Below, piece by piece: positions 1-4,533 of a stretch of 5,278 bases of DNA. The DNA is from an uncultured Oscillospiraceae bacterium. GTDB lineage: Bacteria > Bacillota > Clostridia > Oscillospirales > Acutalibacteraceae. The notes below the pieces were generated by a model. The model saw nothing but the letters and a program-made list of their open reading frames with translations. It was not told where the DNA came from and did not search any database. The position numbers and the translations under genes are program-made. The stretch's first letter is position 1. Each line of letters begins with the position of its first letter. The DNA is taken from contig URRK01000126.1 of NCBI GenBank assembly GCA_900550315.1, forward strand, positions 1 to 5,278, in the 5' to 3' direction.

Positions 1-5
1 AGCTG

Positions 6-41
6 ATTAACGGGGATTGAAATTCAATTAACGGAGATTGA
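6..41 (+). repeat. Imperfect direct repeat carrying the helicase-loader ribosome binding site
   Basis: A 15-base unit at 6-20 recurs at 27-41 with a single mismatch, a 21-base period. The second copy supplies GGAG at 33-36, six bases before the ATG at 43, and is the working ribosome binding site. The first copy carries GGGG at the same place but has no start codon at matching distance. Stop codons occur in all three plus-strand frames at 4-6, 8-10 and 18-20, so an upstream gene must end at or before base 20; which frame it uses cannot be told from what is visible. Confidence 0.6.
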
Positions 42-42
42 T

Positions 43-1032
43 ATGGGTTACGACAGTGAAACTTTAACCAAGGCGTTAGAGCAAATTCAGGCAAACGGCC
101 GCCGGCGCAGTCTTAGGTACGAAAACCTGCTGCAGCAGGCCCGGGCAAAGCAGCCCCGACTTTTAGAGCTGGAAAACGCCATGATGCGCATTGGCCCGCA
201 GCTTGGGGTTGCGGCCCTTTCGGGCGACAAGCAAGGGTTAGAGGCCTTAAAAGCCCGGTGCGAGGTTTTAAAAACCGAAAAAGCCGCGCTGCTGAAAAAG
301 CTGAATATTACCGCTTACGAGCCGGTTTGCAAAAGCTGTAAAGATACCGGTCGCCTGCCAAACGGGCGGCTGTGCGGCTGCGTGTACCGTTTGGCGCACC
401 AGCTGGCCTACGAGGCCCTTTGCGGGGAAATGCCAATGGGCAATAGCGATTTTGCAAATTTTAACCTTACATACTACAAACGCAGCAGCGACCCGCAGGC
501 TTACAAGATCATGGAAAAAAATTTGACCTTTTGCCAAAAGTACGCGGCGGAGTTTAGTAAGAATTCGGCCAGCCTGCTTTTTATGGGCGGCACCGGCCTT
601 GGCAAAACGCATTTAACCCTTAGCGTTGCCAAAGCGGTTTTGGCGCGCGGCTTTGGGGTTTACTACGCCCCCGCGCAGGAGCTGATTCAAGCCCTGGAAA
701 ACGAGCATTTTTCTTACAGCGAAAGCACGCCGTTTTTAAACAAGGTGCTGCAGTGCGACCTGTTATTAATTGACGATTTAGGCACCGAGTTTGTAACGGC
801 CTTTTCGCAGTCGCAAATTTACAACATTATTAATTCCAGGCTTTTAAAGGGCTTGCCAACGGTTATTAACACCAATTTAACTCTGGCCGAGCTTGAAAAA
901 AAGTATTCGCCGCGTGTAACATCCCGCTTTTTGGGTAATTATAACATTAGGAAGTTTTGCGGCAGTGATGTTCGCCAGCTCAAGCGGCTGGACGAGGTAG
1001 GAGCGAAAAACAGTGGAACAGAAAAAAATTAA
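43..1032 (+). CDS. dnaI: DnaI/DnaC-type replicative helicase loader (AAA+ ATPase)
   Basis: This 329-residue cytoplasmic protein is a DnaC/DnaI-family ATPase, the type that loads the replicative DnaB-family helicase onto DNA at initiation and restart. The N-terminal ~90 residues are rich in charged helices, as expected for a helicase-binding part. A cysteine cluster follows, C96-x2-C99 and C111-x-C113, which fits the zinc-binding element known in B. subtilis DnaI. The AAA+ domain shows Walker A (GGTGLGKTH, 182-190, K188), Walker B (LLLIDDLG, 240-247, D244-D245), a sensor-1-like Asn (N276 or N278) and a likely arginine finger (S294-R295), with GSDVR near the end. The ATG is set by GGAG at 33-36. 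Length is close to DnaI (about 310 residues). An insertion-sequence IstB-type ATPase is the main alternative, but the zinc cluster, the N-terminal part and the absence of a neighbouring transposase argue against it. The symbol is by family; orthology is inferred. Confidence 0.9.
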   Translation: MGYDSETLTKALEQIQANGRRRSLRYENLLQQARAKQPRLLELENAMMRIGPQLGVAALSGDKQGLEALKARCEVLKTEKAALLKKLNITAYEPVCKSCKDTGRLPNGRLCGCVYRLAHQLAYEALCGEMPMGNSDFANFNLTYYKRSSDPQAYKIMEKNLTFCQKYAAEFSKNSASLLFMGGTGLGKTHLTLSVAKAVLARGFGVYYAPAQELIQALENEHFSYSESTPFLNKVLQCDLLLIDDLGTEFVTAFSQSQIYNIINSRLLKGLPTVINTNLTLAELEKKYSPRVTSRFLGNYNIRKFCGSDVRQLKRLDEVGAKNSGTEKN

Positions 1033-1225
1033 CCGCATTAACGAGCTGGCTAAAAAAGAGCGGGCCGAGGGCCTTACCGAGGCCGAAAAGGCCGAGCAAA
1101 AGGCTTTAAGAAGAGAGTACATTAACGCCTACAAGGCCAGCCTGATTGCCCAGCTTGAAAACACCTACATTATTGACGAAACGGGCCATAAACGAAAATT
1201 AACCGAGCTGAAAAGAAAACACTGA
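1013..1225 (+). CDS. DUF896 (UPF0291/YnzC-like) small protein
   Basis: A 70-residue, highly charged, probably all-helical cytoplasmic protein. The first half carries the family signature: INRINELAKKERAEGLT at 6-22, then EAEKAEQKALRREYI, which resembles B. subtilis YnzC (about 77 residues), a small helical protein of unknown biochemical role. In B. subtilis the ynzC gene lies with the SOS-induced yneA-yneB genes, but that context is not present here. The start is GTG at 1013, preceded by AGGTAGGAG at 995-1003 with a nine-base gap. The gene overlaps the last 20 bases of the helicase-loader gene in another frame, so the two are almost certainly co-transcribed and probably translationally coupled. 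No cysteines, signal peptide or membrane segment are seen. Family call is good; function is unknown. Confidence 0.85.
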   Translation: MEQKKINRINELAKKERAEGLTEAEKAEQKALRREYINAYKASLIAQLENTYIIDETGHKRKLTELKRKH

Positions 1226-1250
1226 TTTTTTAACTTTTAACTGCGGCAAG

Positions 1251-1278
1251 GGCCATACCTTTTTTGCAAGGGGTGGCC
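1251..1278 (+). other. Stem-loop between the DUF896 and peptidase genes
   Basis: GGCCATACCTT at 1251-1261 pairs with AAGGGGTGGCC at 1268-1278 around a six-base loop: nine Watson-Crick pairs, one G-U pair and one A-G mismatch. No T-run follows, so it does not look like an intrinsic terminator. It lies about 50 bases before the peptidase start and leaves that ribosome binding site free. It could be an mRNA-stabilising or processing hairpin; that is inference. Confidence 0.4.
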
Positions 1279-1315
1279 GAACGCCAATTTTGCAGCTTTT
1301 AACCGGGCTTTTGCC

Positions 1316-1321
1316 AGGGGG
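1316..1321 (+). promoter_or_regulatory. Ribosome binding site that decides the peptidase start
   Basis: AGGGGG lies seven bases before the ATG at 1329. The reading frame stays open upstream to a TTG at 1290, but that codon has no purine-rich site at a suitable distance. This fixes the start at 1329 and removes 13 unsupported residues. Confidence 0.8.
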
Positions 1322-1328
1322 AATTTTT

Positions 1329-2027
1329 ATGCCATACTATTATTACGGATTTGATTACACCTATTTAGTTTTTGTTTTACCGGCGCTGCTTATTGCGCTT
1401 GTAGCGCAAATTAAGGTTAAAACAACCTTTCACAAATACGCTAAGGTTATGAACGCGCGCGGCCTTTCGGGCGCCGAGGTGGCTGCAAAAATTCTTTCCT
1501 CCAACGGGGTTTTAGATGTTGCCGTGCAGCGTGTTTCCGGCAATTTAACCGACCATTTTGACCCTACCGCCCGGGTTATTCGGCTTTCCCAATCGGTGTA
1601 CGACAGCCACAGTGTTGCCGCGGTTGGCGTTGCCGCGCACGAGGCGGGGCACGCCCTGCAGTACGCCGAGGATTATTTTCCCATTCGGCTGCGTGCGGCC
1701 ATTATTCCAGTTACAAAGGTTGGCTCGGCGCTTTCTTGGCCGCTGATTATTCTTGGCCTTGTTTTTAGCTTTGGCATTTTAGTGAATTTAGGAATCATTC
1801 TTTTTTCGGTCGTTACGCTTTTTCAGCTGGTTACCTTGCCGGTAGAATTTAACGCCTCGCGCCGCGCTTTAAACATTTTGCAGCAGCAGGGCATTTTAGC
1901 GCCCGAGGAGCTGGGCGGCGCCCGAAAGGTGTTAACAGCCGCCGCAATGACCTATGTTGCCGCGCTGCTGGTTTCGGTAATGCAGCTGTTAAGGTTAATT
2001 GCTTTATTCTCGAACCGCAGAGATTAA
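1329..2027 (+). CDS. YugP-like membrane zinc metallopeptidase
   Basis: A 232-residue integral membrane protein of the YugP (putative neutral zinc metallopeptidase) family. An N-terminal tract rich in tyrosine (MPYYYYG) is followed by a first membrane segment at about 10-29. A soluble stretch with typical family features (ARGLSGAEVA at 43-52; DHFDPTARVIRLS at 75-87) leads to the zinc-binding helix HEAGH at 104-108, where H104 and H108 bind metal and E105 is the catalytic base. A long hydrophobic stretch at about 134-171 fits two membrane segments. It is followed by PVEFNASRRA at 171-180, whose E173 is the likely third zinc ligand, and a last membrane segment at about 203-226. Length is normal for the family. 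Substrate and physiological role are not established; membrane protein quality control is only a guess. It sits 103 bases after the DUF896 gene, so co-transcription is possible, and a weak terminator candidate follows it. Confidence 0.88.
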   Translation: MPYYYYGFDYTYLVFVLPALLIALVAQIKVKTTFHKYAKVMNARGLSGAEVAAKILSSNGVLDVAVQRVSGNLTDHFDPTARVIRLSQSVYDSHSVAAVGVAAHEAGHALQYAEDYFPIRLRAAIIPVTKVGSALSWPLIILGLVFSFGILVNLGIILFSVVTLFQLVTLPVEFNASRRALNILQQQGILAPEELGGARKVLTAAAMTYVAALLVSVMQLLRLIALFSNRRD

Positions 2028-2052
2028 CTTTGCAAAAATAAATGGCGGTGAA

Positions 2053-2080
2053 CCCGCGCCTGCGGGGCGGCTGATTTTTT
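2053..2080 (+). terminator. Possible weak intrinsic terminator after the peptidase gene
   Basis: A GC-rich hairpin can form in two registers: CCCGC/GCGGG (2053-2057 with 2062-2066, loop GCCT), or CCGCGCC/GGGGCGG (2054-2060 with 2064-2070, one G-G mismatch, loop TGC). Six Ts follow at 2075-2080. Four bases separate the second stem from the T-run, so the fit to a standard intrinsic terminator is imperfect. Confidence 0.4.
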
Positions 2081-2144
2081 GCGGCTTGCCCGCACCGGCT
2101 GCATGAACAGCTTAAAATTGAACTATACTGTTATTGTGTAGCTA

Positions 2145-2173
2145 TTGATATTTTAAAATGCGAAAACTATTTT
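2145..2173 (+). promoter_or_regulatory. Candidate promoter, distal, for the RNase J gene
   Basis: TTGATA at 2145-2150 and TATTTT at 2168-2173 are separated by 17 bases, resembling the -35 and -10 boxes of a housekeeping sigma factor with two mismatches in each. Transcription would begin near 2180 and give a leader of about 250 bases that includes the inverted-repeat cluster. In AT-rich sequence such matches arise easily by chance. Confidence 0.25.
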
Positions 2174-2197
2174 TTTAAGAATCCTATTTTTAAAATC

Positions 2198-2255
2198 GGG
2201 TAAAGCCATACCCTTAAATTGGCAATAAGGCATTAATTTTTTGTAAATGCCAATT
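2198..2255 (+). repeat. Cluster of overlapping inverted repeats (possible structured leader)
   Basis: Four complementary pairs sit in 58 bases. GGGTA/TACCC pairs 2198-2202 with 2209-2213. CCTTA/TAAGG pairs 2212-2216 with 2226-2230. AATTGGCA/TGCCAATT pairs 2217-2224 with 2248-2255, eight bases and perfect. GGCATT/AATGCC pairs 2229-2234 with 2246-2251. Several are mutually exclusive. The first and third can coexist as successive hairpins, while the second and third together would make an H-type pseudoknot. No known riboswitch family is recognised. Confidence 0.45.
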
Positions 2256-2293
2256 AGTTTAAAACACATTCGCACGGTACATGAATTTAGATA

Positions 2294-2302
2294 TGATACA
2301 AT
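2294..2302 (+). promoter_or_regulatory. Candidate extended -10 promoter, proximal, for the RNase J gene
   Basis: TGATACAAT consists of the extended -10 TG at 2294-2295, one spacer base and TACAAT at 2297-2302, a single mismatch from TATAAT. There is no good -35 box 16-18 bases upstream, which an extended -10 can compensate for. Transcription would begin near 2309, leaving a leader of about 120 bases with the GCGCC/GGCGC hairpin. This is the better of the two candidates. Confidence 0.4.
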
Positions 2303-2412
2303 ACACGAGTTTCTTGCGCCAAAGTAAAACGGGCGCGGGGGCTTTTCGTTGCAGTTTTTGAAATATTGAATTTATTCGCCGCGAAGCGTTATTTTATATT
2401 TATATTGTTATT

Positions 2413-2417
2413 GGAGG
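2413..2417 (+). promoter_or_regulatory. Ribosome binding site of the RNase J gene
   Basis: GGAGG lies ten bases before the ATG at 2428. A TTG at 2424 is nearer but is in another frame, so 2428 is the only sensible start and the long basic N-terminal extension belongs to the protein. Confidence 0.8.
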
Positions 2418-2427
2418 TTTTATTTGA

Positions 2428-4341
2428 ATGAACAACGAACGTAGCCAAAATGTTAAGACTACTAAAAAAAGAACCGACGCCGCAAAGGTTGGCGGCGCAA
2501 AACGCTATTTTAAATCTAAATCAACCGGTGGGGCAATCAAGCAGGACGCAAAGGGTGCTGCCCCGGCAAAAGCGGCTAAAAAGCAATCGGCCAAACCGGC
2601 CGCCGCAACGCAAGCTAAAAAGCAACCGGCTAAAACGGCGGCAAAACCGCAGCAAAAGCGCCGTTACAGCAAAAAGGCTAACGGCACACCGCTGCACATT
2701 ATTCCGCTTGGCGGGTTAGATGAAATTGGCAAAAATGTAACCGTTTACGAATATAACGGCGAAATGATTTTGGTAGACTGCGGAATGTCATTCCCGGATG
2801 AGGACACCCCCGGCGTTGACATTATTATTCCCGATTTTACCTATCTTGTAAATAATAAAGATAAAATTAAGGGCCTTTTTGTAACCCACGGGCACGAGGA
2901 CCACATTGGCGCTATTCCGTATTTATTAAAAAACTTTAATGTGCCAATTTACGCTACCCGGCTTACCATTGGTTTAATTGAGGGCAAGCTGCGGGAGCAC
3001 CGGTTAATTAGCTCGGCAAAGCTGAATGTGGTAAACGCGGGGCAAACCGTTAAGCTGGGTAATTTCTCGGTAGAATTTATTCATGTAAACCACTCTATTC
3101 CCGACGCGGTTGGCTTTGCTATTACCACCCCGGCCGGCGTTGTGGTGCATACTGGGGATTATAAAATAGATACCACCCCAATAGACGACCAGGTAATTGA
3201 TTTAGGCCGTTTTGCCGAGCTGGGCAAGCAGGGGGTTTTGGCGCTGCTCTCCGATTCCACCAACGCCGAGCGTCCGGGATACACCCCTTCGGAGCGTGTG
3301 GTTGGGGAATCTTTCTCAAAGTTATTTAGCCAGGCGGGCAAGCACCGCATTATTGTTGCAACCTTTTCCTCCAACATTCACCGTATTCAGCAAATTATTG
3401 ATGAGGCGCACCGCTGCGGCCGTAAGGTAGCTGTTTCGGGCCGCAGTATGACAAATGTTGTAAATGTTGCTTCGGAGTTAGGGTATTTAAAGGTGCCTGA
3501 AAACACCATGATCAGCATTGATATGATAGATCGGTTTATGCCGGAGGAAATTGTAGTGGTAACAACCGGTAGCCAGGGCGAGCCGCTTTCGGCCCTGCAC
3601 CGCATGGCCTACGGTGACCACCGCCAGGTTGGCATTGTCCCGGGCGATATGATTATTATTTCAGCTACGCCTATTCCCGGCAACGAAAAAACCGTTAGTA
3701 AGGTTATTAACGAACTAATGAAGCAAAAAGCGCGCGTGGTTTACGAAAAGATGTACGATGTGCATGTTTCGGGTCACGCCTGCCAGGAAGAATTAAAGCT
3801 CATGATCAACCTGGTACAGCCAAAATATTTTATTCCGGTACACGGCGAGCAAAAGCACCTGCACAAAAACGCCGGGCTGGCTAAGGTTATGGGTATTCCG
3901 GAGGAAAACATTTTAATTACCGGAATTGGCCACTGCATTGAGCTGACCCAAAACAGCATGAAGGTTACCGAAACCGTTCCGGCCGGCCGCGTGTTGGTAG
4001 ACGGTTTAGGCGTTGGCGATGTTGGCAGCGTGGTGCTGCGCGACCGTATTCATTTATCGGAGGACGGCATTATTATTGTAGTGATGTCTATTGACCGTGT
4101 AAGTAAAGAGGTTGTTGCCGGGCCAAGCGTTATTTCCCGCGGGTTTGTTTATGTGCGGGAGTCGGAAAAGCTGATGGACGCCGCAACCGAGCGGGCCTGC
4201 CAGGCTATTGAAAACTGCTTTGTTTCCGGCGTGAGAGACTGGAACACCATTAAAGGCAGCGTGCGAGACAGCGTTTCGAAATATCTTTACGAAAAAACGC
4301 GCCGCAGCCCAATGGTGCTGCCAATTATTATGGAAGTTTAA
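2428..4341 (+). CDS. rnj: Ribonuclease J with a basic N-terminal extension
   Basis: A 637-residue metallo-beta-lactamase/beta-CASP ribonuclease, the enzyme that in Bacillota combines 5'-3' exonuclease and endonuclease activity in mRNA decay and rRNA maturation. Residues 1-86 are a low-complexity Lys/Ala/Gln/Pro tail, probably disordered. The catalytic core starts near TPLHIIPLGGLDEIGKN (87-103). It carries HGHEDH at 154-159 (zinc ligands and catalytic Asp), H222 in NHSIPD, and HTGDYK with D244. The beta-CASP part shows SDSTNAE (275-281), TFSSNIHRI (312-320), TTGSQGEP (379-386), SGHA (448-451) and PVHGE (470-474). The rest, to 637, matches the linker and C-terminal domain seen in RNase J. Core length, about 550 residues, matches B. 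subtilis RNase J1/J2 (about 555), so the excess is the tail alone. All expected metal-binding residues are present, so an active enzyme is predicted. J1 versus J2 cannot be decided here. The gene probably has its own promoter. Confidence 0.95.
   Translation: MNNERSQNVKTTKKRTDAAKVGGAKRYFKSKSTGGAIKQDAKGAAPAKAAKKQSAKPAAATQAKKQPAKTAAKPQQKRRYSKKANGTPLHIIPLGGLDEIGKNVTVYEYNGEMILVDCGMSFPDEDTPGVDIIIPDFTYLVNNKDKIKGLFVTHGHEDHIGAIPYLLKNFNVPIYATRLTIGLIEGKLREHRLISSAKLNVVNAGQTVKLGNFSVEFIHVNHSIPDAVGFAITTPAGVVVHTGDYKIDTTPIDDQVIDLGRFAELGKQGVLALLSDSTNAERPGYTPSERVVGESFSKLFSQAGKHRIIVATFSSNIHRIQQIIDEAHRCGRKVAVSGRSMTNVVNVASELGYLKVPENTMISIDMIDRFMPEEIVVVTTGSQGEPLSALHRMAYGDHRQVGIVPGDMIIISATPIPGNEKTVSKVINELMKQKARVVYEKMYDVHVSGHACQEELKLMINLVQPKYFIPVHGEQKHLHKNAGLAKVMGIPEENILITGIGHCIELTQNSMKVTETVPAGRVLVDGLGVGDVGSVVLRDRIHLSEDGIIIVVMSIDRVSKEVVAGPSVISRGFVYVRESEKLMDAATERACQAIENCFVSGVRDWNTIKGSVRDSVSKYLYEKTRRSPMVLPIIMEV
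2575..2652 (+). repeat. Tandem 39-base repeat inside the RNase J N-terminal tail
   Basis: Bases 2575-2613 and 2614-2652 are adjacent in-frame copies matching at 30 of 39 positions by eye. They encode AKKQSAKPAAATQ (residues 50-62) and AKKQPAKTAAKPQ (63-75). Most differences are single-base changes, several silent, so the duplication is diverged but still recognisable at the DNA level. Confidence 0.7.
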
Positions 4342-4383
4342 CCATTGCGCCGTTATTTTACCTTTTTAGGCAGACTTTGCTGC

Positions 4384-4407
4384 GTGCGTTAAGGTTAACC
4401 TTAGCAC
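4384..4407. repeat. Palindrome-based stem-loop
   Basis: AAGGTTAACCTT at 4391-4402 is a perfect 12-base palindrome, extended by one T-A pair. As a hairpin, TAAGG/CCTTA (4390-4394 with 4399-4403, loop TTAA) stacks on GTGC/GCAC (4384-4387 with 4404-4407) across a two-base bulge. No T-run follows. It could be a protein-binding operator-like site or an RNA processing hairpin; neither can be decided from sequence. Confidence 0.45.
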
Positions 4408-4533
4408 ATGCACACAAACGCTGATTTAAAGGAAAATTTAAGTGCGGGCATTGTTAATTTAAGAATTATTTTAAGCAAAATTAAGGTTAAAAATAAAGCT
4501 AAAAAGGCGGTGGTTTTTTGTTTAAACGGGTAA
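4408..4533 (+). CDS. Doubtful 41-residue ORF overlapping the start of the GdpP-like gene
   Basis: ATG at 4408 opens a frame of 41 codons ending in TAA at 4531-4533, starting right after the stem-loop and overlapping the GdpP-like gene by 16 bases. The product (beginning MHTNADLKENLSAG) would be basic, with a Lys-rich middle and a short hydrophobic end (AVVFCLNG). Codon choices (TTA, ATT, GTT, AGC) look like those of the neighbours. Against it: there is no good ribosome binding site at the right distance (AAGG at 4391-4394 is 13 bases away and inside the hairpin), an open frame of this length is not rare by chance in AT-rich DNA, and no family is recognised. It might act as a leader peptide coupled to the next gene. 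Treat as a hypothesis. Confidence 0.2.
   Translation: MHTNADLKENLSAGIVNLRIILSKIKVKNKAKKAVVFCLNG
4504..4513 (+). promoter_or_regulatory. Ribosome binding site that supports a TTG start
   Basis: AAGGCGGTGG ends four bases before the TTG at 4518; its AAGG part is ten bases away. The frame is closed upstream by TAA at 4500-4502. The next alternative, GTG at 4557, lies inside the first membrane segment, so TTG at 4518 is the best start. Confidence 0.65.

Larger units (their letters stand above)
2028..2427 (+). other. 400-base intergenic region upstream of the RNase J gene
   Basis: No credible gene was found here on either strand. The first ~75 bases are GC-rich and hold the terminator-like hairpin. 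From about 2105 the sequence becomes AT-rich and contains two candidate promoters, two near-identical A/T palindromes (2150-2159 and 2186-2196), a cluster of inverted repeats at 2198-2255, and a GCGCC/GGCGC hairpin (2316-2320 with 2332-2336). The RNase J ribosome binding site closes the region. Its length and structure suggest an independent promoter and a long untranslated leader. Confidence 0.6.
4342..4517 (+). other. Intergenic region between the RNase J and GdpP-like genes
   Basis: This 176-base gap has no convincing intrinsic terminator, since no stable hairpin is followed by a T-run, and no convincing promoter. Read-through from the RNase J gene is therefore plausible. It contains the palindrome-based hairpin at 4384-4407 and most of a doubtful 41-codon ORF. 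Confidence 0.5.

Noticed and set aside
268..612. 114-codon open frame on the minus strand
   Set aside because: It lies wholly inside the helicase-loader gene, whose zinc cluster and most of whose Walker A coding sequence it covers; the plus-strand protein has clear family motifs and the minus-strand product has none.
1290..1328. TTG start giving 13 extra residues on the YugP-like peptidase
   Set aside because: No purine-rich site precedes the TTG, while AGGGGG sits seven bases before the ATG at 1329 and the protein from there begins like other YugP proteins.
2103..2141. 12-codon ATG frame after the peptidase gene
   Set aside because: Too short, no ribosome binding site, no recognisable product.
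2316..2345. GCGCC/GGCGC hairpin followed by GGGGGCTTTT, considered as a terminator
   Set aside because: Only five pairs around an 11-base loop, with a short, interrupted T-run; and it sits between a good -10 element and the RNase J ribosome binding site. At most a leader hairpin.
2450..2719. 89-codon plus-strand frame overlapping the RNase J tail
   Set aside because: Frame shadow of the Lys/Ala-rich extension; its Arg/Lys/Gln-rich product is what low-complexity coding DNA gives in another frame.
3122..3605. Several 65-72-codon frames on both strands within the RNase J gene
   Set aside because: All overlap the conserved catalytic core of RNase J and show no family features.
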